From JAGDMS01 sp050015455 (GTDB lineage: Bacteria > Desulfobacterota > Binatia > HRBIN30), in NCBI GenBank assembly GCA_050015455.1, contig JBEKBJ010000126.1, forward strand, positions 1-13,961: 13,961 nucleotides of DNA, in the 5' to 3' direction. The notes below the pieces were generated by a model, which was not told the origin of the DNA, searched no databases, and saw nothing but the letters and a program-made list of their open reading frames with translations. The position numbers were made by a program, and so were the translations under genes. Positions 6,232 through 13,860 of the stretch are shown here, in pieces. Positions within the stretch are counted from its first letter, which is position 1. Every line of letters begins with the position of its first letter.

Positions 6232-6708
6232 TTACCAGCTGTGCACGCGCTCCGGCAGGGTGATGCGCTCCAGGCGGACCTGCGGCGTGTACTGCAGCAA
6301 CGGCTCCAGGGTGTGGAGCTTGTACTCCTTTTCGTAGCAGATGCGGACGATCCCGGTGTTGATGAGCACCTTAAAGCACTGAATGCAGGGGGTGTGAGTA
6401 ATGTAGATGGAGGCATCGCGGATCGGCACGCCGTTTTTCGCCGCCTGCGCGATGGCATTGATCTCGGCGTGGATGGTGCGCAAACAGTTCTCCTCGGTCT
6501 CGCCGGTGGGGGTCTGCGACTTGTAGATCAGGCAGCCAGCGTCGGTGCAGTGCGGCAGCCCGGCCGGCGAGCCGTTATAGCCGGTAGCCAGAATGTTCTT
6601 GTCACGTACGATCACCGCGCCGATGTGCGCCCGCAGACAGGTCGAGCGCTCCGCCACCTGCCGGGTGATGGTCATGAAGTACTGGTCCCAGGATAACCGC
6701 TCGCTCAT
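6232..6708 (-). CDS. dCMP deaminase (ComEB/Dcd-type)
   Basis: 158 aa. Deaminates dCMP to dUMP, the substrate of thymidylate synthase. The zinc site is clear: HAE at residues 80-82 (zinc His80 and proton-shuttle Glu82) and PCIQC at 107-111 (Cys108, Cys111). GYNGSP at 43-48 and the Cys-rich insert (C54, C59, C75) are typical of the family, as is the N-terminal SWDQYFMTI. The ATG at 6708 overlaps the TGA of the upstream protease gene (ATGA), and GGGGGATT is about 8 bp upstream. It is the last gene of a four-gene operon. It is unrelated in detail to the RibD-like deaminase at the left edge. Confidence 0.93.
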   Translation of the reverse strand: MSERLSWDQYFMTITRQVAERSTCLRAHIGAVIVRDKNILATGYNGSPAGLPHCTDAGCLIYKSQTPTGETEENCLRTIHAEINAIAQAAKNGVPIRDASIYITHTPCIQCFKVLINTGIVRICYEKEYKLHTLEPLLQYTPQVRLERITLPERVHSW

Positions 6709-7757
6709 AACGGAATCCCCCCCGCGGGCGCGCGCCGGTGCAGCGGTACGAGCAGGCCGCCGCGGTGCGCTGGTTGCGGCTGGGCGTGCCACACCACCGG
6801 CGTGCGCTCCCCTTCGAACGCCGGGGACGGCTCCGCCACTGAAATCGGCTGCGGCATGAAGGTCAAGATGAAGGCACCGACGGTCAGCCATGCCGCCAGC
6901 CGCCGCCGCCCGTCCAGCGGTGTGACGATGTCACGGGTGGGCGGATGATCGACGCCGATGAACATCAGCAACACGAACCACACGAACCAACCTTCCCAGC
7001 CTCGGAAGCCGAGAAAAACGATGACGCCGAGGAACAAGCGCGAAATCCACCGATGCTGGCGGCCGAACATAGCGTAGGTCACGTGCCCGCCGTCAAGCTG
7101 TCCCACCGGCAACAGATTCATAAAGGTGACAAACAGGCCGAACCACCCGGCCAGTGCCACCGGATGCAGCATGATGGTCGCGTCATCGGCGGTGCTGCCG
7201 AGCGTCAGGCGCGTGAGCAGCTTGAACAAGAGGGAGTCGCCGAGAACCAGGCCGCCTTGGTCCAGCACCGCGGGCCGCACCTCCGACAGGCGCAGGCCGA
7301 TGATCACTGCGGGAATGGCGAGCAGCAATCCCGCCCACGGACCGGCCGCGCCGACGTCGAATAGCGCGCGGCGCGTCGGCGGCGGTGACTGCATGCGAAT
7401 GAACGCGCCGAAGGTGCCGATGAATACCGGCGGGGCGGGGATGAAATACGGCAAGGTGGCGCGCACGCCATGCACCTTCGACAAGCTGTAGTGGCCCAGC
7501 TCGTGGATCAACAGTATGGACATCAACGTCACGGCAAAGGGGAAGCCGGCTCGAATGCTGGCCGGGTCGGCTAACGGATCGGCGCCGAGTTGAAAGGCGC
7601 CGGCCATCGCCGTGGTGATGAACGTCAGCACGAACAGGACGATGTGGATGAGGGGTATGCGCCGGGCGCGCCGCACTGGCCGAACCGATTCCCACGGCGG
7701 CACTGCGGGCGGGATCGAGTAGGTGTCAATGGTACGGTCGGAACCGAAGGGTCTCAT
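6705..7757 (-). CDS. M50-family (site-2-protease-like) membrane zinc metalloprotease
   Basis: 350 aa, start ATG 7757 overlapping the TGA of the SAM hydrolase gene; the longer frame to 7859 is unsupported. HELGH at residues 85-89 supplies the zinc ligands and catalytic Glu, and NLLPVGQLDGGH at 214-225 supplies the third ligand Asp222. Around these are six or so membrane helices, with IMSxLLIHELGHY-type context and FIPAPPVFIGTFGAFI, as in the EGY/Rip-like group of intramembrane proteases. There is no PDZ domain. Such enzymes cut membrane-bound regulators inside the bilayer; the substrate is not evident, and no sigma/anti-sigma pair is in the window. A proline-rich N-terminal tail of about 35 residues precedes the first helix. 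Confidence 0.9.
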   Translation of the reverse strand: MRPFGSDRTIDTYSIPPAVPPWESVRPVRRARRIPLIHIVLFVLTFITTAMAGAFQLGADPLADPASIRAGFPFAVTLMSILLIHELGHYSLSKVHGVRATLPYFIPAPPVFIGTFGAFIRMQSPPPTRRALFDVGAAGPWAGLLLAIPAVIIGLRLSEVRPAVLDQGGLVLGDSLLFKLLTRLTLGSTADDATIMLHPVALAGWFGLFVTFMNLLPVGQLDGGHVTYAMFGRQHRWISRLFLGVIVFLGFRGWEGWFVWFVLLMFIGVDHPPTRDIVTPLDGRRRLAAWLTVGAFILTFMPQPISVAEPSPAFEGERTPVVWHAQPQPAHRGGLLVPLHRRAPAGGIPL

Positions 7758-8554
7758 GTCTCGCGTGACTCCACCACCACGGTCACGGGCGTCCCCGGTC
7801 CCGCAGCAAACATCTTCGCCGCACTGCCGTTGCGGACCGCGACCTCCACGGTCCCCCAACTCCCGAGCAACGCCAGCGCTGCACCTTCTGCCACTACGCT
7901 GTACGCCGCCCGAAGCGCGCCAATGCGCGTACCACTGATGCTAACCCAAAGCTGCTGAGCAGGGAAGCACGCCAGCGCATCACCGGTGATGTTGGTCACC
8001 AAATTGCCGAAACGATCGACGTGCACCACCTCGCCCACGACCGTCGAGCCGAAGCGCCGCGGCGCCGGTATGTCAACCTCTACGATCGAATCGAGTACCG
8101 GTCCGAACTCCTCCGGGGTGACACCGCGCGAGAGGTGCGCCGCCACTGGGGCGAAGATGTCGCGTCCGTGAAAGCTCTGCGAAACGCCTCGAAGAAAGAA
8201 CTTCTCGTTGGCGAGCCAGCGGGCTTTGCGGCGCCCCATCAAAGCCGCCGCTGGACAGAGGACGCCGTTGTCGGGGCCGACGAGGGTGCCGCGATCGGCC
8301 TCGATCAGAATCGCCCGGCGGGCGGATCCCACGCCGGGATCAACCACGGCCACGTGGATCGTGCCCTCCGGGAAAAACGCCACGGCGCTACGCAGTATGA
8401 GCGCCGCCGCCAGCACCTGCTCCGGCGGCACGGCGTGGGTCAGATCGACCAGGCGCACAGCCGGATTGATGCGCAACATCACACCCTTCATGATGCCGAC
8501 ATAGGCATCATCAAGGCCGAAGTCGGTGAGCAGCGTGATCAGACCCGGGAACAT
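7754..8554 (-). CDS. S-adenosyl-L-methionine hydrolase (adenosine-forming), DUF62 family
   Basis: 266 aa, full family length. Members hydrolyse SAM to adenosine and methionine; related enzymes are the SAM fluorinases and chlorinases. Motifs: ITLLTDFGLDDAYVG at 6-20, VVDPGVGS at 70-77, GPDNG at 93-97, FHGRDIFAP at 128-136 and DRFGNLVTNI in the second domain, then GSWGTVEVAVRNGSAA near the end. The conserved Asp-Arg-His triad of the hydrolases maps to D72, R79 and H129. Halogenase-specific insertions are not seen, so hydrolase is preferred. Start ATG 8554 has GAGGGAGAA upstream. It follows the glutamate-cysteine ligase by 32 bp and overlaps the protease gene. Confidence 0.92.
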   Translation of the reverse strand: MFPGLITLLTDFGLDDAYVGIMKGVMLRINPAVRLVDLTHAVPPEQVLAAALILRSAVAFFPEGTIHVAVVDPGVGSARRAILIEADRGTLVGPDNGVLCPAAALMGRRKARWLANEKFFLRGVSQSFHGRDIFAPVAAHLSRGVTPEEFGPVLDSIVEVDIPAPRRFGSTVVGEVVHVDRFGNLVTNITGDALACFPAQQLWVSISGTRIGALRAAYSVVAEGAALALLGSWGTVEVAVRNGSAAKMFAAGPGTPVTVVVESRET

Positions 8555-8586
8555 GCGGTCGCGTCTTCTCCCTCTGACAGCGACTC

Positions 8587-9951
8587 TTACTCCGTGACGC
8601 GGTAGGCGGTGCCCTCAACCAGGCGCTTCACATCGCCCCCCCACGGGCCGTTCCACTTCTCGATCATCATATCAGCCGGGCAGCGTCCGTGCCGGACCAA
8701 GTCACGCAAACGCTCGAGGTACATGGCTTCGCTCTCCTGCTCGCCCTGACGCTGGCGCTTCAAGCCGGTCTCCGCAATGTCGATCAGCTCACGCGCCAGC
8801 TCGGTGACCTCGATGCCGCGGATGCGGGCCTTCAACGCCTGGCGATGGGCCGCGCGGTAGAGATCCACCCGTTCCTCCCATTTCCACTGCTTCACCAGGT
8901 CCCATACAGCCAAGAGGCAGTCCTCCTCGTGGAACAACCCTTTGATCAGCGCCGGCGCGGCCAGCATGAGCTCCGGGGCCTGGCTGTCGATGGACCGTAT
9001 TTCGATGTACCCCTTGAGGCGCACCTCGGGGAACAGCGTCGTCAGGTGCAGGTTCCAGTCCGCCACCGTGGCGCGCTCGTGCTGATGGCCTTGCGCCCAG
9101 AAGCGGCGGAACGTGAAGTCGGTCATGTCGATCCAGCGGCCGCCGCGCACGATGAAATACATGGGCACGTCGAGGGCGTACTCGGCGTAATCGCTGAAGC
9201 TGACCGCATCGCGGAAGACAAAGGGCAAGAGACCGCAACGGGCCGGATCGGTGTCGGTCCAGATGTGGCCGCGAAAGCTCATGTAGCCGTTCAGCCTGCC
9301 GTCACTGATGGGCGAGTTGGCGAACATCGCCGTCAGCAGCGCCGCGCTGCCCATCCCCGCCCGCATCTTCATCATGGCATCGCGCTCGCTGGAGTAGTCA
9401 AGGTTCACCTGCACCGTCGCGGTTTGCTTCATCATGCGATGGCCGAGACTGCCGACCCGCTCCATGTACGGCGCCATGATGCGGTAGCGCCGCTTCGGCA
9501 CCCACTCGATCTCGTCGAGCCTGCTCACCGGCTGCATGCCGAGACCGAGAAAGGCAATGCCCAGCTCGCTGCCGGCGGTGACGATCTGTTTGACGTGTTC
9601 GGCGAACTCACGGCTGGCCGAATGGATGGTGTCGTACTGGGCGCCGCTCAGTTCGAGTTGGCCGCCGGGCTCCAGTGTGATGGCGACGCCTTCGCCTTGC
9701 AGCGCGATCAGCCGGCCGTCTTCTATGACCGGATGCCAGCCGTAGCAATCTGCCAGGCGGCGCAGCACCTCTTCGATGCCGCCGGTGAAAGGCACCGCCT
9801 TGCCATCGGCGGCCCAGACGGCCACCTTCTCGTATTCCGTGCCGATGCGCCACTTGGGCCGCGGCTTACATGCGCTCTCGAAGTAGGAGACCAACTGGTC
9901 GTGACTTTCGAGCGCCACTGGGGCGCCGCTCTCCGCAACGTACTGCGACAT
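8587..9951 (-). CDS. gshA: Glutamate-cysteine ligase, plant/proteobacterial (GCS2-like) type
   Basis: 454 aa from ATG 9951 (MSQYVAES); the frame continues to 10089 but codons there lack family similarity. It makes gamma-glutamylcysteine from Glu, Cys and ATP, the first step of glutathione synthesis. Diagnostic segments: RIGTEYEK at 35-42 (metal/ATP-binding acidic residues), LEPGGQLELSGA, GMQPVSRLDEIEWVPKRRYRIM, MMKQTATVQVNLDY and FANSPISDGRLNGYMSFR, and RFWAQGH. These match the plant-type GCL found in alpha- and deltaproteobacteria rather than the E. coli GshA type. No gshB is in the window. It is the first gene of the operon; an inverted repeat lies about 85-110 bp upstream of the start. Confidence 0.92.
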   Translation of the reverse strand: MSQYVAESGAPVALESHDQLVSYFESACKPRPKWRIGTEYEKVAVWAADGKAVPFTGGIEEVLRRLADCYGWHPVIEDGRLIALQGEGVAITLEPGGQLELSGAQYDTIHSASREFAEHVKQIVTAGSELGIAFLGLGMQPVSRLDEIEWVPKRRYRIMAPYMERVGSLGHRMMKQTATVQVNLDYSSERDAMMKMRAGMGSAALLTAMFANSPISDGRLNGYMSFRGHIWTDTDPARCGLLPFVFRDAVSFSDYAEYALDVPMYFIVRGGRWIDMTDFTFRRFWAQGHQHERATVADWNLHLTTLFPEVRLKGYIEIRSIDSQAPELMLAAPALIKGLFHEEDCLLAVWDLVKQWKWEERVDLYRAAHRQALKARIRGIEVTELARELIDIAETGLKRQRQGEQESEAMYLERLRDLVRHGRCPADMMIEKWNGPWGGDVKRLVEGTAYRVTE

Positions 9952-10033
9952 GCGCCTGTCCACGCGCCTATGTGTAGAACCATAACCTTGGAGTACGAGC
10001 CACCGCAAGCGATGCCGCCTGTAAGGAAATTCG

Positions 10034-10062
10034 GGCGCCATTGTAAAACCTTCCATGGCGCC
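10034..10062. promoter_or_regulatory. Perfect 8-bp inverted repeat upstream of gshA
   Basis: GGCGCCAT (10034-10041) and ATGGCGCC (10055-10062) form a perfect inverted repeat with a 13-bp A/T-richer spacer. It lies in the 148-bp gap between the minus-strand gshA and the plus-strand zinc-finger ORF, so it is placed like an operator for one or both. It could instead be an mRNA leader hairpin. No known regulator box was recognised. Confidence 0.45.
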
Positions 10063-10099
10063 TTGCAGAAGCTCGGTCCTCGGCTCCAATCTCTAGAAG

Positions 10100-10294
10100 G
10101 TGTCCCTAGGCGCGCCAGCTGGCACAGGCCTGGCTTGCTCGCGCGGCATGGGGCGAACAAGACGGCCGACGGCGAAACGGTGGTTCGAGATGGAGTGCCA
10201 CAAATGCGGCCAGCGGTTCATAGAAATGAGCAAGCTGGCATTTCACCGCTGTCCGGTAAAAGAGCGCGCCACTCCGGCCGGCGAGTCGCAGTGA
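10100..10294 (+). CDS. Small C2HC zinc-finger-like protein
   Basis: Up to 64 aa from GTG 10100 (AGAAG directly before it); ATG 10148 (48 aa) and ATG 10190 (34 aa) are alternatives. The C-terminal part reads MECHKCGQRFIEMSKLAFHR followed by CP: a Cys-x2-Cys pair, then His-x-Cys, spaced like one short zinc finger. Nothing before residue 30 looks conserved, so the shortest start may be the true one. It stops 24 bp before the end of the convergent histidine kinase gene. Function is unknown; such one-finger miniproteins may bind nucleic acid or a partner protein. Confidence 0.45.
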   Translation: MSLGAPAGTGLACSRGMGRTRRPTAKRWFEMECHKCGQRFIEMSKLAFHRCPVKERATPAGESQ

Positions 10295-10318
10295 GTCAGC
10301 GGCTCGGTTCGGTCGTGC

Positions 10319-11635
10319 TCACGCCGGTTCGATGCGGCTCGCAACCGCGGCGGCCCGCTGGCGCGGGAAGATGCATGTCGTGGTCGCCGGGCGGCTCCAA
10401 GCCGCAGGCGCTTTGATCTCGGCCGCCTCGCGCTGACGCGGAAACGATACGGCGAAGGTGGAACCCACGCCGGGCGTGCTCGTCACGTTTACCTTCCCGC
10501 CGTGTGCTTCCGTCAATCGCTTCACAATGTACAAACCGAGGCCGGTTCCTGGCGCATATCCACTGAGATGGACCCGCCGGTACGGCGCGAACAACGCTTC
10601 GCACTGTTGCGCAGTCATCCCCGGGCCGCTGTCCTGTACACTGAGAGTCACCGACTCCGCATCGTGCGCCGTGCGGACGACCACGGTGCCGCCGGCAGCC
10701 GTATACTTCACGGCGTTGTCGACCAGATTGGCAGCGATCCGGCCCAGCTGCATGAAGTCCGCGTTGATGATCGGAACATCCGCGACCATCTCCCTGACCA
10801 GTGTGATGTTCTTCAGCAACGCCGCTCCGGCCTCCGCATTGAACACGTCCTCGACCACGTCGTTGAGCTGTACAGGGCGCAGCTGCAGATGCAGTTGCCC
10901 GGCATCGAGCGCCGCGGCCTGCAACAGGTTGACAACCAGCGAGCTGACCCGCCGCACGTTGCTTTGCGCCCTCAGCAGGAGCGTACGGCTGTCGGCAAGG
11001 TCACACACCTGCCCCTCGAGCACGAGGGCGAGCAATCCTTCCGCGTTGCCGAGCGGTCCGCGCAGATCATGACTGACAGCTGTCAGCAACTCGCCCTGGG
11101 CCTGTTCACGCAGCCGCGCCTCACTCGCGTCGCCGCGGCGGGTGCGGATCTCCGTCACGAAGTAGCCGTAGAAAAGGGACACGACGAACAGAAACGGGAC
11201 GCGCATCAACACCGCCGTGGTGAGCTGGAATTTGTTGCTTGGGTTGAACGTCAGCATCAATCCATACACCAGACCAATCAGTCCTGCACTGCCGACGATC
11301 GTCGGCAAGGACTCACCCATGGCAGCAACGAAGATGACGAGAAAATAGAGCAGAAACAGGTCTCCCGAAATATGCGGTGCCCAGATCAATCCCAAGGTTA
11401 CCCAGCTGGCGTCGAACAGGACGATGCCGAAATCGAACACGCGCCCTTCCGTCCACCGGTCTGGCATGCGTGCCACCAGCAAGTTCGAACTGAGCGCCAC
11501 GACGATCAACAGCACCAAAGCTGGCTGAATCTGTGATGCCGACACGTCCAGCAGCAGCAGGTACGAAAACGCTATGATCAGCGCCCAGCGCAGGAGGACG
11601 ACCGTGCTCTTTTTGTCTGGCAATGCTGCCTTCAT
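10319..11635 (-). CDS. Membrane sensor histidine kinase (orphan)
   Basis: 438 aa from ATG 11635. Five or six hydrophobic helices fill residues 10-160 with no sizeable extracytoplasmic loop, so the signal is probably sensed in or at the membrane. A short linker leads to the H-box LLTAVSHDLRGPLG with phospho-acceptor His189, the N-box LVDNAVKYT (N307), the G1 box DSGPGM (335-340) and the G2 box GTGLGLYIVKRL (363-374). The catalytic core normally ends near FAVSFPRQ (~401); here a ~37-residue tail follows in which FPRQRxAA is repeated. No response regulator gene is in the window. The frame is open to 11836 but those codons show no kinase character. Start has only a weak ribosome site. Confidence 0.9.
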   Translation of the reverse strand: MKAALPDKKSTVVLLRWALIIAFSYLLLLDVSASQIQPALVLLIVVALSSNLLVARMPDRWTEGRVFDFGIVLFDASWVTLGLIWAPHISGDLFLLYFLVIFVAAMGESLPTIVGSAGLIGLVYGLMLTFNPSNKFQLTTAVLMRVPFLFVVSLFYGYFVTEIRTRRGDASEARLREQAQGELLTAVSHDLRGPLGNAEGLLALVLEGQVCDLADSRTLLLRAQSNVRRVSSLVVNLLQAAALDAGQLHLQLRPVQLNDVVEDVFNAEAGAALLKNITLVREMVADVPIINADFMQLGRIAANLVDNAVKYTAAGGTVVVRTAHDAESVTLSVQDSGPGMTAQQCEALFAPYRRVHLSGYAPGTGLGLYIVKRLTEAHGGKVNVTSTPGVGSTFAVSFPRQREAAEIKAPAAWSRPATTTCIFPRQRAAAVASRIEPA

Positions 11636-11826
11636 GACGACTCGCCGTACAACAATGTCTGTGCCACAGTGCCAGCCCCAGACCGGCTGACGTGAGAGCT
11701 GTACAGCGTGGCCCTGTAAAACCGCCATTTCAGTGGCGTTTCGACAGTGTGCGCCCTTGCGCGGGCGCTGTAGCGCAACCCGCCTTTGCGCCTTGAACGG
11801 CGCGCCAGAGCCCCACGAGCAACGCG

Positions 11827-11964
11827 TCACCCACATCGCCTGGGGCGGTTGCCTAACTCCGGCCCGGCCTGCCCCAGGCTCACGGCTGGCCGTCCCTTTG
11901 GGGCTGCGCCCCGTTTGGCTTGCCGAGACTGCTTGTCATCTGCCTTGTAAGGGTCGCGCTCCAT
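11827..11964 (-). CDS. Doubtful small basic ORF
   Basis: 45 aa from ATG 11964, starting MERDPYKADDKQSRQAKRG and rich in Arg, Lys and Gly. Codons upstream of the ATG stay open back to a TAG and read ...AAGIARGIAPWL, which looks protein-like, so it may be the tail of a truncated gene. It overlaps several hairpins. I do not recognise it, and chance in GC-rich DNA is quite possible. Confidence 0.18.
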   Translation of the reverse strand: MERDPYKADDKQSRQAKRGAAPKGRPAVSLGQAGPELGNRPRRCG

Positions 11965-12085
11965 GAGCCAGGGGGCAATGCCCCTGGCGATGCCGGCGGC
12001 AAACGCTGATGACGCTTGCTACGTGCAAGCTTGCTGACAAGGCGTCACGTTTTCGCGTCCAGCGGGCGGATTCGTGGCTTTTGTG

Positions 12086-12135
12086 GCTAAGGCTAAGTGC
12101 TCTTCTTCATAATTACGCTGACACTAAGCCTTGGC
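12086..12135. repeat. 14-bp inverted repeat, 12 of 14 paired
   Basis: GCTAAGGCTAAGTG (12086-12099) pairs with CACTAAGCCTTGGC (12122-12135) apart from two positions, with a 22-bp A/T-rich spacer. It lies 75 bp beyond the 3' end of the minus-strand antiporter gene, so it could end that transcript, although no T run follows. A small mobile-element end is another option. Confidence 0.45.
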
Positions 12136-12209
12136 AAGGAGAGGAACTTGCAGCCGGCCACATCATCGTCACGAGAGGAACATCGAATCAGGGCAGCACC
12201 CTCACCCTC

Positions 12210-13709
12210 TCAGCCCTCACGCTCGCCGCTCAGCGCTGGCCACTTCAGTTCGCGGGCGTGCTCCTGGTCCAGAACCTGAGCCTGTGACGGACGCACCACG
12301 AGTGGAGCCAGTGCCCCAAGGGCCGCCGTCCCGGTCACAATCAGCAGCGCAAGGGGCACCCAGACGGCCGCCTCGGGGTAACGGCCGTCGGCTAGCCGCA
12401 GGCCGCAAATGGTGGCGAGGCCAGCCCCCAACAGGCCGCCCGGCGCCATCAGCGACAGCAGCAGGCGCTCCCGCCAGTCGAACGCCGAGCGGAGGGTTGA
12501 CACGCCGACAATGAGCGGCCGCATGCTCAACGCCACGACGATGAACACAGCGCCACCTGCGCCGATCAGTGCGAGGTCATCGATTCCGATGCGAGCGAAG
12601 AGGATCAGAAAGAGCGCCGCGAGCAGCGAGTCATGCCAGCGGCCGCGCAGGTAAACGGCGTACCGCGGGGTGACTGCTTGTATTCTCGACGCGAGCGTCC
12701 TCGACGCCAGCGTCCCCATAACCATCACGGCCAAGAAACCTGAATCTCTTTGGATCAAGTTCGAAAAGGCAAACATGGTGAGCGCCAGCGTCAACGGCAC
12801 GGCGCGTTCGAGAGACCGCGGGATCCACCGCCGCTGCAGCAGCACCAGTAAGAGCCCGCCGCCGCACGCCCCGAAAAGCAATCCGAATCCGACGCAGCTG
12901 CGAACCGCCATCCAACCCGGGCTGCTAAATCCGCGGAGACCGCCGGCCAGCACCACCTGGAAAATCAAGATGACCAGCACGCTGCCAACCACATCGCTGC
13001 TTGCCTGCCCACTGCCGGTGATCACCTCGAGTTCTTTCACCAAGCGGCGGGGGACGCGGACCAACGTACCTGGCGCCCCGGTGATCGCGAGGGCCAACCC
13101 GAGCAGCAATGACAGGGGCAGGCTGAGCTGCAACAGGAAGAACGAGGCCGTGGTGCCAAGTACCCACGTGATCGCCAGGCCGATACTTGCCAGGCTTCCA
13201 GCACTGCCTCGGCTCGCGCGGCGCCATCTGCCGGCGCTCAGGCTTTCGAGGAAGAGAAGTAGCGCCACCACCATCGACACCAGCGGCAGAAGCAGATTTC
13301 CGAACAGCTGGTCTGGGTCGAGTAAGCCCGTCACCGGGCCAGCCATGCAGCCGAACCCCGCCAGCAACAGGATCGTCGGCACACGAATCCGAACCGCGAT
13401 CCACTGCGCCGCAACCGTCAGCAGCAAGATGGTGGCAAGCCCCTCGAGCGCGTGCTCCTGCGGAGTGAGTTGGCCACCGAACAGGCCTCGTTGCTGACGC
13501 GGCGGCAGGCTCTCGGGCGGTAAGTGCAGCGGTCTATAAGGCTTGCCAAGGTGGCGCTGAAAAATATGGTCAGGCGCCTCCCACCGTGGGTTCCGGCGGC
13601 CGTAGGCGTACAATGGCCGCGCCAGCAGGACCGCTGCGCCGATCCCAAGCAACAGCGCGACTAGCCATACCGCTAGGAGCGACAATGCTGTTTGTCTCGA
13701 GAGTCTCAC
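12210..13709 (-). CDS. Cation/proton antiporter-like membrane protein (CPA superfamily)
   Basis: 499 aa from GTG 13709. An N-terminal helix (residues 9-30) is followed by a ~55-residue hydrophilic, Pro/Arg-rich segment and then about twelve membrane helices with CPA character (LATILLLTVAAQWIAVRIRVPTIL... LLAGFGCMAGP). The region corresponding to the antiporter ion site reads LALAITGAPGTLV (~205-217), where many NhaP proteins have ATDP, and SGQASSDVVGS (~233-243), where relatives have a GESLND or ALDD type motif; Asp239 is kept. The changes resemble the TAPAAT/DD subgroup but with the first Asp lost, so transport mode and ion are uncertain. The leading helix plus loop is longer than usual. It is a single gene, diverging from the insertion-sequence end at the right edge. 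Confidence 0.82.
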   Translation of the reverse strand: MRLSRQTALSLLAVWLVALLLGIGAAVLLARPLYAYGRRNPRWEAPDHIFQRHLGKPYRPLHLPPESLPPRQQRGLFGGQLTPQEHALEGLATILLLTVAAQWIAVRIRVPTILLLAGFGCMAGPVTGLLDPDQLFGNLLLPLVSMVVALLLFLESLSAGRWRRASRGSAGSLASIGLAITWVLGTTASFFLLQLSLPLSLLLGLALAITGAPGTLVRVPRRLVKELEVITGSGQASSDVVGSVLVILIFQVVLAGGLRGFSSPGWMAVRSCVGFGLLFGACGGGLLLVLLQRRWIPRSLERAVPLTLALTMFAFSNLIQRDSGFLAVMVMGTLASRTLASRIQAVTPRYAVYLRGRWHDSLLAALFLILFARIGIDDLALIGAGGAVFIVVALSMRPLIVGVSTLRSAFDWRERLLLSLMAPGGLLGAGLATICGLRLADGRYPEAAVWVPLALLIVTGTAALGALAPLVVRPSQAQVLDQEHARELKWPALSGEREG

Positions 13710-13860
13710 GGCGCGTTCACCCGGCGGACGACGATGCCCGCCGAATCGGAAATTGGTGGCGACGAATCATGTGCCCGCTCAGCATACCGCGGTCGCTTAA
13801 GACAAACACGGCTTGGACCCGTTCGTCAAGGGAGGAGCAGCTGGTGTTAGAAGCACTGGA
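13710..13860. promoter_or_regulatory. Region upstream of the antiporter gene
   Basis: About 150 bp separate the antiporter start from the putative insertion-sequence end and must contain its promoter unless the insertion removed it. I see no clear -35/-10 pair or operator. Confidence 0.25.

Larger units (their letters stand above)
11636..12209. other. Gene-poor stretch rich in inverted repeats
   Basis: No convincing gene was seen. Six inverted repeats lie in about 300 bp: 11838-11846/11871-11879 (9 bp perfect), 11882-11886/11889-11893, 11900-11904/11908-11912 (GGGGC-TGC-GCCCC), 11968-11974/11981-11987 (CCAGGGG/CCCCTGG), 12014-12019/12025-12030 (GCTTGC/GCAAGC) nested in 12010-12015/12042-12047, and 12086-12099/12122-12135. 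None is followed by a T run. A minus-strand ORF of 45 codons (11827-11964) is listed separately. The stretch may be a remnant of a mobile element, a structured RNA or a replication/transfer region; nothing here decides. Confidence 0.5.

Noticed and set aside
8689..10416. Long plus-strand ORF of 575 codons
   Set aside because: It lies antisense to the clearly recognised glutamate-cysteine ligase, is rich in His, Arg and Gly, and has no recognisable domain; it is a GC-rich shadow frame.
11851..11920. GCCTAAC at 11851-11857 with GTTTGGC at 11914-11920 as a second attC site
   Set aside because: GTTTGGC breaks the GTTRRRY rule and no L-box pairing was found.
11945..11965. oriT-like TAAGGGTCGCGC word
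   Set aside because: Only a partial likeness to MOBQ-type nic regions, without the adjacent inverted repeat or a relaxase gene.
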